DNA of 64,000 nucleotides from Prosapia bicincta (taxonomy: Eukaryota > Arthropoda > Insecta > Hemiptera > Cercopidae), in the NCBI GenBank assembly GCA_036971475.1, contig JBAIZL010000001.1:79990873-80054872 (forward strand), given 5' to 3'. Below the pieces are notes generated by a model, which saw only the letters and a list, made by a program, of their open reading frames with translations, was not told the origin of the DNA and did no database searches. Position numbers and translations under genes: made by a program. Shown in pieces: positions 14,599 to 29,500 of this stretch. Each line of letters opens with the position of its first letter. The first letter of the stretch is position 1.

Positions 14599-17500
14599 TC
14601 ACTCACTCACACAGACTCACACACACACACACACACCACACACACACACACACACACACTCACTCACTGACTCACAGACTCATACAACACTCACACACAC
14701 AGACACACACACTCACACATGTGCGCGTGTGCTCACTCATTCACTCACTCACACTCACAATCACACTCACTGCAATGGCTCTTTAATTATTGTACTTATT
14801 TACCATCCGTATTTTTATTTTACCTTTCATTTATTAATTATTTATTACCCCCAGACATCCCTATTCTTCTTTTACATGTACCTACTTCTTTCTTCTTCTT
14901 TTACCTTTACCTATATTCCTTCTGCTTCTGGGAATCAGGAATATTAAATAAAAATCACAAGATGAACAATTCTAAAACTCTAAGCATTGACAATTTGTTT
15001 TTAAAGTAAACACTTCCATAAAATGAAAGTGTCTGTAAATACAAGTTTACCATACTTAAATTCATTGTGCCCTGACTAATTGACTTGTTTTCCAATATGA
15101 TAGATACCTCTTTTTTAATTTATAATCAAACCGAAGTTATTTTCTAAATTACCTTCATACTATATTGTTAGTACCTAATATTCCCTACATAATCGTAAAG
15201 ATTCTAACACTATTGTAAGAAAAAACTTTGTAACAGTTTTATATGTTTCTACTATTCTTGGTATTAAAATTTTTTATTTCCAATTTTGATGTAGTCTTAC
15301 AATTAGAATTATATCTAATTCATTCTAACTTTATGATGGCATACATTTCCTCTAGTAGCCTCCTGTCATAATAAAATTAAGTATAACCTGATGTTGTTAA
15401 ACAATAGTAAATTTTGTTCATCAAGAAGAAAGAGCATTTCTTATATTATTAAATTACTTTGCAGATAGTTGTTGTAATTATCTTGATTTCACTGATTAAT
15501 TTATAAGAAATAAATTAAAACTCTCAACTTACTGTACTGAAGTGTTTTGAAACTGTCGATTCATTGACAAACTTGTAGTTTTTGTGTTGTACAACATATA
15601 AATTTACACTTGATACCAGAAGTGTAATTCATGAACAAACCCTACCTGCTACAGTGGTTAATGCAAAGCGTCAGCACATTAAATTAATAGTTTTCATTTA
15701 CTTCTTAAAATAGTTATTTATGTATTTACTTTCTTATTTAACTCATTAACATATGGACCAAAATATGCTTCCTTACTCACAGGATCACTTTTTAAATATT
15801 TTCTTAATAATATGTTTTACTATTAAGATAGCATGATAATTTTTACCATGGAAAACATTTATCAGCATTTTTTTAGCCATAATGTACATTACAGTTGTCC
15901 TTATACTCCAAAAGTCTTTACTCAAGACCAGTGTTGATAATATTTAGACCACTTTTAATTTGAACTGGCTTTACAGACTAACTATAAAACCGTCTTATTG
16001 CAACAACAATTTAGTTAGCAGCTTGTAGCTAGTGGTGGTTTACATCTTTTGTAACAGTTTGTTAAGATTTATAATAATGTTTATCGTTAATTTAGAATTA
16101 TTTAATTAATTATAAATTATTTTAATCACTTAAACGATTTATCATTTACAAAATTATATAAATCATTTACAAAAATATTAAATTTTGAATCAGAGAATTA
16201 ATATTCAACTACTAAATAAACTACTGAATCAGAGAAAACAACTACTGAATAAATAAAATGTAAAAAGAAAGAAAGAGTGGATATTTCACGTAATTATCAT
16301 TACTAAACGACAAAGGAAGTAAGATTAGATAGAATTAGGATAAAGATGATGTATTATTAGAATTTTATCTCAATACATTGTGCTCAGACCTATGTGCATA
16401 TGTTATAAGTAAAAAGTACTAGTTGAGCAAAGAAAGTTCAGTAATGTGAAATGAGAGAACCTGTTTGCCTTCAGGGTCCCAGGCCCATATTTTTTCTCCT
16501 AAAAAACCTGAAATTTGCTCAAAATCAAGAGGGATCTGAGAGGGATCTCAATTCCATATTGCTCAGATAGTTTTGTTACGACCAGAATAGAAAGAGTCTG
16601 ATTGAGAATTGATGCTTGAAATATGATGCTTTTTACTGTTAAATATAAGGTCCCTTTCTATTGTAAAGTACAGAGCAGTACATTCATTTTAATTTTATCA
16701 TTTCAAGTACAGTATAGAACTATTTTCCTATGTTTTCTTTATTTTGGACAATACACATAAATATTGTTCAATATACATTGTGTTTTTAACGCACCCTCCA
16801 GTAATCCGGAGTTTTCAATAATCCGGCAGTATCCCAGTCCCATGTCTGCCGGATTTCTGAGAGTTTACTGTACTTAATTAATAATTCATAAAAACATACA
16901 ACTTGTTTATGCTAATACATTTATATATTAAACTATTGTCTATGTTTCATTTCAACATTATGAATATTATATTTCAGTTTTTGCAGAATCTACAAGTAAT
17001 GATGATTCATTTATTCGCTACAGTTTACAGCCTGAAGATGGGGACTTTATGATACAACCATATACAGGATGGATACTAACATTAGTGCCTTTAGACAGAG
17101 AATTGAACCAAGAATATGAGTTGGTTGTTGTCTCTTATAATGAAGCCCATCCTGAATTTTCAGCTATAGCTTCTGTATTTATTTCTGTTTTGGATGTCAA
17201 TGATAACTCTCACCAGTTTTCACAAGATGTTTATCATACCGCAGGTAATTTATTTTTTTTTTTAAGTAGAAGGAAAACCTTTCAAGCCAGTATTAAAGAT
17301 CAATGTTTATGAATTTACCTACTCACAGATGTTATTATTTCTCTACATTTAAACTGACTGGAACTTAAATTATCAATTTAGTTTGTTGGTTAACCAATAG
17401 AATATGATTCAACACCTCTTGCACACAAAAATTAATACATTCCTCATGACCTAATTGGGTCTGTAGAAGCTGATATGTAATTCGGCTATGCCTACACAAT

Positions 17501-20500
17501 CACTTGTCATGAAGCTGTGTTGTGATTTTTTTTTAATCTTCACTATATTTTTTTTATTGATCTATATTTTATCCAATATGTCTGGTATTACATTTTCTCT
17601 GGAGTCAATAAATTTTTTGTCTACCAATGCACACTCTGTTGAGTGTTTTCCAATATTTACCATAAATCCAACACTATAAATAAATTATATAGATTTAGAA
17701 CTTTAGGTGCTTATACAGACTTAAAATGTATTTTATGACCTAAAGCTTGTTTCGCACTAAGAACCAAATACTCGGTAAAAGTCATTATCTAATATACATT
17801 CCATTTGCAATGAGATAAGGGATGATTTCTCAACGTAACTGAACTTTTCCACATTTTTGACACATCCAAATTTATTTTATTGAAAGACAATTAAGCTACT
17901 GACTTGGAAAAAGTGATAATAGAAGAATTGGTTAAACAATATTTCATTAAGGTAAAAACCAAAACAGTTAACTACAAACAGTTAACGATAAATTTCACTA
18001 CACATTAGTTTATAAAAATAAATGCACTAGTTCATAAAATAATCAGACTAGTATCTGTGATGATGTCGCCTTCCTCAGTCCTTGGCTACTACTCCACTGA
18101 GGAAAGCATAATGGCCAAAACTGTATGATCGTTTTATGAACAAATGTGTTTATTTTAATAAACTAATGTGCGGTTAGATTTGGAGTTAACTGTTTTTATT
18201 TTTACCTTTGTGAATAGTTTTCACTATGTAACACACTTTAGACGGTGTTACATATTGAATTTGCAATTTCAGAAAATAAACGAGAATAAATTCCAAATTG
18301 TAATAATGTATAACTATGTAAAAAAAATTGTTATGTATGATAAATATTTTTAATGAGATCTCTGGCTGATAGTGACATCTATCGAGAAAAATTTAAAATA
18401 ATAAGTAACCTAGCTATGCATGCGCCCCGTGGATGCGCGGTAAGTAGGAAGGCTGCTTGCTTTTAATTTATCTGTCTCATTAGGCCAGGATGTAACCAGG
18501 GAAGGACGTCTCCAAATGGCAAGAAGATGTATTTAGTTTCCTTTTATTTTAATTAATATAAAGTATTTCTTTTTTTAAATCATGGCATAGAAGGCGGCTT
18601 ACAATACCAGATACAAGATGGGTTGCAGACTTATTCATGGTTTTCCCGACGTTTATTCACGAAGATGAGACCAGGCTTTACCGAGATTTACCCCGAGATG
18701 GAAGGGAAGTTGCGACAAGTTAACACAGCTAAGTGGGCGATTTTAAAACTTTTAAAACTTAATTTCAAAATTTAAAACATTTCGAAGCAGAATTTCTAAA
18801 TTATGAACATTGAACTTTTTAATTAATAAGCATAATTATAATTACGCACCTTTTGGTGCTAATATGTTCACATTAAATTATTAAACTTGATTATACAAGA
18901 AAAGCAAGTAAACTCGAATATATGTTCATTTTCAGCCATTGATAAATTTTATTAATTGAAGGATTGCTATCCTTAAAAATTTATAAGTAATGTAAAAAAA
19001 AAAAAAGGTTTCATAATCTGTAACTGAGTGTTAAAAAAATTTATGTGTCATGATTTTAATTTATTTCATCTGTCTATTTTAAAATAAAGTTTATGATTTG
19101 CTTTAATTGAATTTAAATGTCATTATTTTACCACCGCACAAATACCTTGCATTTCAAGTAAATAAACCTTAAGTATTAATTCAAGAATATTCTGCTAATT
19201 TTAATTGTTTAACTTGGTAATTTAAAATACTTTAACTGTAACGGATTTATAACTTCTATTGCGTTACAGACAGACGTATCTTTACGCCTCAACTGTAAGC
19301 TAGAAGTGAATATTAAATGTTTTAAGAGTTATAACTAAATAAAATCCAATTTGTAAAATTATAAACCGTTACACAAATTGCGCGACTCTGCTTTATAAAT
19401 TTGAAATGTAAATTTGTGTGTTGGCAAAAAGAAAATTTAAAAATGGTTGAAAATAACCGAATTCATTAAATATATTCAAAACGTAAATTCACAGTGTAAA
19501 ATTTTGTAAAATGTATAAATTGAAAGTAAAAAGCAGGTAGCTTGTGTAAGCAGTTTGGTAAAGTTAAGGGAGAAAACCAGTTTTGACCAGTTTTTACTTG
19601 TAGTATAGTCAAGGTCAGAGACTCTTATTGTTCAAAACATTTGTCATGTCTGTGCGTAGTAAGTTCTAGATTTTTTAAAAGTTTGTGCTTGTCCTTGAAA
19701 GCAGTGGTAGAGCACATTTATTTACACAGCTGCCCGTACACGTCCTGTTTGCATAAAACGTGTTCCAACCTTTCGAGTTTGCTTGACTTTCTGTTTAAGA
19801 ATAGATTCTCGTGGATTTTCTGAAAATAATCCTATTAAACGAAATGGCTTTAAAAATAGACCTTCTGTCAAAGGAGGAATTAGAATATGAATTAAATTTA
19901 AGAAATGTCAATTTTAGAAGTGATTCAGTTGCATCTGACGTAAGAAAAATTTTAAGAAAAGTTATAAAAGATGTTAATATAGTGGCTAATCCTATTCATT
20001 TGAAAGATAAATTAAATGTAAACAATGAATTTGCAGTTATTAGTGAAAAATTTAAAACTTTGATGAAAAGTGTTAATGATTTAAAAGACGATCCTAGAGT
20101 TATTGATACAGTCAGATCAGAAACTAAAGTAATTCATTTAACGACTAGATGTAATGTCTTGCTAAAATTTAAGATCGAACAACAGATGAGGGATGAACTT
20201 AATGATATTTTAAAAAAGTTAAATGATTTAAACAAAGCAATAACTGAATTGAATGTTGATGTAAGTTTAAAGACAGAAGTAGTAAGAAAATTATCCGAAG
20301 AAAATATGTCGGAAGAAAATTTACAAGAAGTGTTCTTAAGTACCCATGAAGCTTCAATAACATCCAATGTAGATAAAGTCTGTACTAATGTAAGACCCCA
20401 GAATGCTGTGTTCGATTTCAGATTGTATAATAAGCTAACAAATCCATTAGAGAGATATCTCAAATTGTTCATTACAACAGATGGTTTAGAATCTAAAAAA

Positions 20501-23500
20501 TTGTTAAATTTTATTAAAGTGGTATTGAAATTGAAAAATGAGGTAAAGCTTTCCGATAATCAAATATTAGAACTAAGTATGAATTATGCAACCGGTCCAT
20601 TATTGGATAAATTGTTGTCAGCTTTAGAACAAAACAGTAATTTAAAGGAATTTCACCAGAATGTCTTAAAAACATTTGTACCCATTAATCTTAGGGAAAA
20701 TTTAAAAAGAGATTTGATTAATAGACCTCAAGGTATTGGCGAACCCCTGCCTCTTTATGTACAATCTTTGAAAGAGCATAATGAATTATTGTTAGGTGAA
20801 TATTCTGAAAATGATTTAGTTGAACTAATTAAATTAGGGATGAATCCAGAAACCAGGAATAAGTTGTCATTTATTAGAAACCCTACATGCTTAAATGATT
20901 TCAACGAAATGTCTGTGCAAATTCAAAACATTACATATAATGATCATGTTAGAAATAGAAATAGTGAACAACAGTTCAGGGCATGTCAGAAGTCCAATAT
21001 GTATGGTAATTCTAGCAATAGTAACTATAACAATAATAATTCTAACCATGGTAATAGTAACAATCGCTATCAAAGACCACCTCAATATCAAAATTATAAC
21101 CATAAACCAATTAAATGTTTTAAGTGTGGTAAATTGGGTCACAAGGCTAATGTGTGCAGAACAAATTCAAAAAACTAATTAAGAGGGAGGCATTCATCAG
21201 GAATACCTCCCGCAATTTTGTAAAAAATATATTTTTGGCTAAGCATAAAGGTAACTCACAAGTAAATTTCAACACAAATGATAAAAAGAATAACAAATGT
21301 AATCAGGTCAATTATTGCCAAAATGTAAATAAGAAAAATGTCAATTATAAAAAGCATATTTTTAATAAAAATAATAAAGATAAAAACAAATGCCTAAGGG
21401 TTTTGAAAATGGTAAAAAATAGGAAGTGGATGAAAATCCAACCTAAAATAATTATGTTACCAACAATAGATATAAAAATAAATAAAATAAGCAATAAGAG
21501 TAAAGCCCTTATTGACACTGGAAGCTCAATCAATTTAATTAATGAAAAATATATTCAAGAGAATAAATTGCTGAACAAAATAACAATGTATAAGTCAGAT
21601 ATGGAAACTATTGTAGCTGCTAATAATGCTGAAATTAAAGTGAAAGGTTTTTGCATTCAAAAAATAAAAATAAAACACTTTAGCTGGTATGTAAAATTTT
21701 ATATTGTAAATAATGTAACTTGGCCCCTGATATTAGGAACTCCATTCATCCATGAAACAGGTTTAATAATAGACATATCAAAACAAGAATGTTATTTTAA
21801 TTTTGATCCTACAGTAAAAATAAAGATTAATAATTTTAAATCCTTAAGCAATAACAATATAATGAGCAATAGTAAAATACAAATTGGTAGTCCAGAAGGA
21901 ATTAAAGAAATAGAAGCAATAGTAAGACAATTTCCTAATGTATTTACAGACAAGATTGGCAAAGCCTTAAATTTTAAATTTGATTTAAAAGTAAAATCTG
22001 AAGAAATTGTAAAAGTTAAACCATATCCCATCAGTCCACCTAAAATGACTATTCTAAAAGGAATAATAGATGATTTACTAGCACAAGGAATAATTGAGCA
22101 TTCCGCTAGCCCATATTTGAGTCCTTCATTTTTAGTGTCAAAGGGTGATAAACATAGACTTGTAGTGAATTATGGCAAAATGAACCAATTGATAGAAAGA
22201 GTTTCACATCCTATTGGCGACATGGCCGATTGTTATCAATATCTGGGTAATGCTAAGTATTTTAGTTGTATTGATCTTTGTAACAGTTTCCACCAGATAC
22301 CGCTTACCGAAAATAGCAAAAAATATACCGCGTTTTCAACACCTTTTAGTCAATACAATTATACGAGAATTCCATATGGTTTGCATGTAGGCAGTGGAAT
22401 ATTAAGCTCGTATATAGAAAGAATTTTTAGCGATATTAAGTTTAAATACATGTTAAACTTTGTTGATGACATCCTTATATATAGTAATAGTTTAGAAGAA
22501 CATCTGAAACATGTTAGAGAGGTAATTAGTAGATTGAGTAAAAATAACTTAACTGTAAATTTGAGCAAGGCAAAATTTGTGTGTAAAGAGATTAATTTCT
22601 TGGGCAATAAAGTGAGCCATAATCAAATTAAAATCGATCCAGAAAGAACAAATTCAATAAAAAATTTTCCTAGACCAAAAAATGCTAAGGAAGTGTCTAG
22701 ATTTATCGGCATGGTGTCATTTTTCAGTAGTTTTATTAAAGATTATGCCAAAATTGCTAGTGTATTGAACGAGTTAAGGAAGAAAAGAGTTAAATTCCAG
22801 TGGACGGAAGACTGTGAGAAAAGTTTTAACACCTTAAAAAATTGTATATCTAATCCTCCCTGTTTAGCAATAGCAGATTACAACAAGCCTTTCTATCTGA
22901 TGACAGATGCCAGTGAGCATGGCGTTGGTGCATGCTTGTTACAGAAAAATGAAGCCGATCAAAAGAAACCAGTAGCCTACTTTTCAAAGAAATTCACAGA
23001 TTCAGAGAGAGCTCTTTCAGTATACGAAAAAGAAACTTTAGCCATTGTTCTTAGCATCGAAAAATTTTATAAATTCTTAGAGGTACAACCCTTTTACTTG
23101 CTTACAGATAATCAAGCTTTATCATGGTCTCTTACACATTTCCGAAAGTTAGGCAAATTGGGAAGATGGTTAGAGAGAATTGTAAGTCTACCTTTCAAAA
23201 TATTTCACATAAAAGGGCAACAGAATGTCGTAGCCGATGCTCTTAGTAGGATCCACAATAATGGGGAAGGTATTGATATCGAAATAGTGGAGATAGAGTC
23301 GAAGGACGAAATCTTTAAAAAAGATAAACAGGGAAAGAAATTCCAATCTATTAACAACAACAAATGTCCTAATCTTCAAGCTAATGTAATTTCGCAAATA
23401 CCTTTAGGTTACCTAGATTTGAAAGTACATCAAAAAACCGATCCTGAAATAACAAAAATTGTAGAAAGTATTAAATCTAAAACTAACAATAAAAAATTTT

Positions 23501-26500
23501 GTATGAGCAAAGGCCTATTAATGTTTAAAGATAAAAACAAATTAAAAATTTATTTGCCTGTTAATTTGAAAGACATGATGTTCGAATACTATCATACTTC
23601 ATTTCTTGGTGGACATCTTAGTCAATTAAAAACAATGTCAAAGATTAACCAATATTTCTATAGACCTAATTTGTGTGATTTTATAAAACAAAAAATTAAA
23701 GATTGTCAAATATGTGCTACTTGTAAACAAGCACCAAAAATTTATAATGGGAAACTTGTAAGTTTTGTATCAAACAATCCCATGCAAAAACTGTATGTAG
23801 ACATAATGGGACCGTTAGTAAGGAGTAAGAAAGGTCATAATCATTTGTTAATTGCAGTAGATGATTTAAGTAGATTCTGTTATATAATGCCTTTAAGAAA
23901 TGCCAAAGCTGTAAATGTCATCAACAAGTTGAGAGATGTAGTTTTTGCTAATTTTGGTATGCCTCGTTTCTTGGTGTCTGATAATGGAGCATGTTTTAAA
24001 GCCATTGAGTTTAAGAATTTTATGTTTAATAATGGAATAAAACATATCAAAACCCTACCGTACATACCTAGAGCCAATAAGGCTGAGAGATATATTAAAA
24101 ATATTAAGGTTTTGTTAAGGAGCTTTTTTCATGATAAACAAACAATGTGGGATGAAGGACTTCATTATTTGCAAATTTGTCTAAATTCAGCCTTCAATGA
24201 ATCCACTGGCCATTCAGCCTTTGAGTTAATGTTTAATTTTAAACCAAATGATTTATTAACAAATTTGTGGAGTTTGAACGACATTGTAGAAAATAAAATT
24301 ACTAAAAGAGAAATAGCAAGCAGACTTAACAAAGCCATAAAAAATATTAAAATGTCAATTGAGAAAAATAAAAAGTATGGTATCTATAAAGGTGATAATG
24401 TACATCCTTTCAAAATAGGAGATAAGGTGTATGTAAAGCATCAGTCATTATCAAAAAAAATAGATAAATATCAAGCTAAGCTAGATGTAAAATATAAAGG
24501 TCCATACAAATTATTATATTTCTTAAACCCTGTAAGTGTTTTGATACAAGGGGTAGAAAATTTAAATGAGATACGCAAGGTGCATATCTCACAATTAAAA
24601 AGAGGGTAGGAAATCCCCTACCGCTGCAATTGTTCGTAATGCGAATAAAAGGTTATTAATTTAGACTTAGACTACACAATTACACAAGGGGTAAGACTAT
24701 TTGGTCCCAGACTCATGACGCGGACCACACGTACAAGACGGACTGACTTTACAAAACAAACTATTTTAAATTAAACAATACATAATTAATAACACTTTAA
24801 CAAGCAAAAAAAAAAACTGAACAATTTGCAACAACTTTTAAATGATGTTTATGAAAGATACGGGAGTAATGAATCATGTAATTAGGTATAAATTTATATG
24901 TAAACTTCGTATTTAAAGACAATGGTGCGCACCGAATAAATAAAAACACTATTGAAGTGAGTTGATGTTATTTATGATCAGTTGATAAAAGTGTTTTAAT
25001 GAAATAAAGGCAGTAAGGAACATTATGTGAAATTTCAAGAGTATGTGTCTATACAATGTTTTAAAAATGTAAAAGAAGAAATGATTATGGATTTATCTGT
25101 AAAAAAAAAAAAAAAAAAAGGGTTTAATTTTGTTTGAAAGGATGCTAAATCCGAGAAATAATTTGTTTGTATTGTGTTAATGTAATAAAAAAAAAAGATT
25201 TTATTTTTGTTGGTTAAACTAAGCTTGTTCTAGTTAAGGACATGCAAGTTATGTTAAAGGGTTTATGATATGTTTTCCCAAAGAAAATAATTTGATTGTT
25301 AACTTAAGAGTTGTTCGTAAATCGTTACATTTAATAAAAAAAAAAAAGGGAGAAATGAAATGACACAATTTTTTTTCAAGAGGGGGGAAAAATATGTAAC
25401 ACACTTTAGACGGTGTTACATATTGAATTTGCAATTTCAGAAAATAAACGAGAATAAATTCCAAATTGTAATAATGTATAACTATGTAAAAAAAATTGTT
25501 ATGTATGATAAATATTTTTAATGAGATCTCTGGCTGATAGTGACATCTATCGAGAAAAATTTAAAATAATAAGTAACCTAGCTATGCATGCGCCCCGTGG
25601 ATGCGCGGTAAGTAGGAAGGCTGCTTGCTTTTAATTTATCTGTCTCATTAGGCCAGGATGTAACCAGGGAAGGACGTCTCCAAATGGCAAGAAGATGTAT
25701 TTAGTTTCCTTTTATTTTAATTAATATAAAGTATTTCTTTTTTTAAATCATGGCATAGAAGGCGGCTTACAATACCAGATACAAGATGGGTTGCAGACTT
25801 ATTCATGGTTTTCCCGACGTTTATTCACGAAGATGAGACCAGGCTTTACCGAGATTTACCCCGAGATGGAAGGGAAGTTGCGACAAGTTAACACAGCTAA
25901 GTGGGCGATTTTAAAACTTTTAAAACTTAATTTCAAAATTTAAAACATTTCGAAGCAGAATTTCTAAATTATGAACATTGAACTTTTTAATTAATAAGCA
26001 TAATTATAATTACGCACCTTTTGGTGCTAATATGTTCACATTAAATTATTAAACTTGATTATACAAGAAAAGCAAGTAAACTCGAATATATGTTCATTTT
26101 CAGCCATTGATAAATTTTATTAATTGAAGGATTGCTATCCTTAAAAATTTATAAGTAATGTAAAAAAAAAAAAAGGTTTCATAATCTGTAACTGAGTGTT
26201 AAAGAAATTTATGTGTCATGATTTTAATTTATTTCATCTGTCTATTTTAAAATAAAGTTTATGATTTGCTTTAATTGAATTTAAATGTCATTATTTTACC
26301 ACCGCACAAATACCTTGCATTTCAAGTAAATAAACCTTAAGTATTAATTCAAGAATATTCTGCTAATTTTAATTGTTTAACTTGGTAATTTAAAATACTT
26401 TAACTGTAACGGATTTATAACTTCTATTGCGTTACAGACAGACGTATCTTTACGCCTCAACTGTAAGCTAGAAGTGAATATTAAATGTTTTAAGAGTTAT

Positions 26501-29500
26501 AACTAAATAAAATCCAATTTGTAAAATTATAAACCGTTACAACTAGCTAAGCTCTAATTAACTCAATTTTTTATTGTATCTGAAAGTTTTAAATTTGTTA
26601 TCAAGTACAAGATTATTAATTTGTAAGAATAGTTACACAAAAGAAATTTAATACTGAATAGATAGTGTCATAAACAGTGAGGTTGGATATTTTCGACAAT
26701 TGTTCCATTAGTAAGTTTATAGTGTTTTTGTTCCTTTATTTCTAATACGATTTAACATTGTACTACTAATCTAATGTTATAATATTTAATGATTATTTTT
26801 TACTTGATTCGTAAAACATTTTTCCAGTAATATTTTTAATTTTCTTTAACTTGTAGTCTTTATTTACTCCCTATTATCTTTATTCATAAATTTGAGATCT
26901 GTATAGGTTTGGTTTAAAAGTGTAATATATTCAAAAACCATTTAACAATGTTACCCTACTTCAAACACAAAAACATCAGTTTTGCATAATATTGATTTTC
27001 ATATTCTAGAAACTATGTGAATTACACTAATTTTTTTATTCTAATTTTTAAGGAAACCCCATACAAATCATTGCTATTTTTAGAACTCAGTTAATACCCT
27101 AAACTTTTCAGTTCAACCTCATTTCTCTAGGGGATATCTTTTGCTGGTTTAAACCAATACACAATCCTCTAAATAATGTTCCAATAAATTATTTTCAATA
27201 AAAACATTTAAACTTATGTTAGTATGTTTCACTTTCTATAGTATCCCTTACTTTTTTGATTATTGAGGACAACCATTTCAGGTGATCTGTTCCATTTTCA
27301 ACTTGAACCTCAACTGACCTCTAGGTTGTTCTAGGTCAGGGTAGGATGAAGTAGGGTAGGGATATTAGGTGTATTTTCAAAAAGAAAATTACCCAGAAGT
27401 CAGTTACGATCTTGGCAATGGATCACAGCTCCCAAAGCGCCCATCTTCAATAATAAAAAATATTAAGCGTTACTATAGAAAAGTGTAACATACTAATATA
27501 CAGGTATGTTCAAGTGTTTTACTCCAAAACTAGTAACTCAAGTGTAAAATATATCTGAAAGATTTAAACAAGCTTGTGATACTTAATCAAGTAATTGAAT
27601 CCAAAAAAAAATAACCGGTTTTCATATATTTATATTCTTTTAGTAACATTTATGCTACACTTTTAAAAATATTTTATTGCTTACAGTGAATGAAGATGCT
27701 CATCTAGGCACTGTGGTTTTGCAGTTAAATTCATCAGACTTGGATATTCAATCACACAGGATTTTCCATTACTCAATAACACAAGGTGACATGTTCTCTC
27801 AGTTTTGTGTAACAGAGACTGGACAAATTTATGTCTGTGGACAACTAGACAGAGAGACACAAGACATGTACAACCTTACCATAACAGCCACAGATGCAGT
27901 GTTTGTAGCTATGTGTCAAGTGTTGGTTACTATATTGGATGCCAATGGTGAATACATTATATTTTGAATTTTAAAGTCAATATTATAAGCAATGTTTTTT
28001 TAAAGGTAGCATAATCAAAATTCTTGCTCTTAATTTGAATATGAAGTATCCCAGCACCATAAGAGTTAAAACAAAGAAAATTAATGTTGACATCTACTCT
28101 CATTTAGGTAACCTTAATATCCACGTCTTAATATCCATATTTGATAAGATCTATATAAATAACTGTTTTCATCTAGTTTTATTGTAAAACCTAAACTCTA
28201 AAACTTTAAACTAAATCCTGTTAATACAACAAACATAATAAACACTTCCTACCAACAAAGTTTTGTACTTATGAATGAATATATATTTCTGTGTGTGTGC
28301 GTGCGTTCATGCATGTGTGCATGCATATATGACATTTAATTTCCTCCTTTTGACTTTTCATTGTGTTTTGGAGGTAAATGTTTACAAACGTTTTGCTATA
28401 ATGGCCATATATAGGTTAAATTAAATATTTAAAGTAAAACAGCCAACAGTTATCAAAAATAATCAATCACAAAGAATTGATTTTTCAATGACATTTAAAC
28501 AAAACTAATACATGCTAACTGTATGATATACTCTTGAGACACTGATGAAGATCACCACGGAGCGATCGAAAACGTTCTGTCTTAGTAAGTTTTTACAAAT
28601 TTACAAAATAAATTAAAATTCAGATAGTCATAAGCTAATGTAAAAGTGATTAGTGTATCATATGGTTCAAAGCAACAAACAGAGTAAGGCGTAGGAACAC
28701 TTTTGGCACTATAACTTATGTTGTGAGTTAGTGCATTTTCAAAGTCGCTGTTAAACACTTCATCATTTACCAAACTTTAAAATGACACATTTATACCTCC
28801 AATTAAAAATGTTACAATCTGGGTCATCTGCTAAGACAATGTGTTCTAAACCGGGATTTCTGATAATCCATTTTATTTATAAACACAGCAAATTCTATCT
28901 ATAGCCAAACATAAAGCACTAATAATAATTGAAAATATATGTAAAAACTAATGAGGTAAATATATATACAAGACTTTGAGATATATATATAGCACTAAAA
29001 ATACAACAAGCAATAAAACATATAACCATGACATTTTGTCCAATCACTGATTCAGTACTTAATGTAGGTATGTTTGTCTCTGTAGAACATAATAGGAGCA
29101 CTTAAAATCATGTGTCATAAGAGAGAAACATACAGCCCTTAAAAGGAGGTTGTGAAATAATGGAAAAATTAAAAAAATGCTTACTACACCTAGGCACTCT
29201 TAAATTATTTTTGGAATTCACTCAGATCTAGTGTATAAATAGCATGAAGTTGTGGTTGATTCATATTTGTCTATTTGAATAAAATCAACAGTCACAGATA
29301 TTTTGGTATATGGTTATAAAAATGATGAGCATAGATGTTTCAGCATGCCAGATTGTAGTAGGTAACTAAAAAACATCCATTAAGTTTGCATGCATGCTGT
29401 TCAAATTCCATGTCCATACTGTATATGATTCTGGACGTGTTAAAAGGTATAGAGCTACATTGTTGTTACTAATATTCATGTAATTTTTTGTACCTGTCAG

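Larger units (their letters stand above)
14214..16977 (+). other. Intron 5
   Basis: Contains the compound microsatellite and a solitary pogo-like terminus at 16791-16873. From 14780 to 16780 I see only AT-rich, unassigned sequence. Confidence 0.65.
18227..26541 (+). mobile_element. Ty3/gypsy LTR retrotransposon, structurally complete
   Basis: 8,315 bp with 1,147-bp LTRs (TGTAAC...GTTACA), flanked by a 4-bp target duplication ACTA (18223-18226 and 26542-26545). It encodes gag, then pol in the order protease, reverse transcriptase, RNase H, integrase (the Ty3/gypsy order), both open throughout. The LTRs differ at one base by my reading (A at 19036, G at 26204), so insertion was recent. There is no env-like frame between pol and the 3' LTR. 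It lies in the same orientation as the host gene. Confidence 0.95.
17245..27686 (+). other. Intron 6 (largest visible)
   Basis: About 10.4 kb, of which 8.3 kb is a sense-oriented LTR retrotransposon inserted in an older inverted-arm repeat (17948-18226 plus 26546-26580). A short inverted element lies at 27225-27520. Remaining sequence (17250-17940, 26600-27220) is unassigned. Confidence 0.8.

Noticed and set aside
14259..14947. Long His/Thr-rich open frames in two plus-strand frames
   Set aside because: They are translations of the CA/CTCA microsatellite.
19811..19843. Gag start at 19811
   Set aside because: The codon is GTG; the first ATG is at 19844 and begins a typical Gag N-terminus.
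20134..24077. Antisense and shifted frames within gag-pol
   Set aside because: Shadows of the real frames; no motifs.
24610..25394. An env gene after pol
   Set aside because: No open frame of useful length; only A-rich untranslated sequence.
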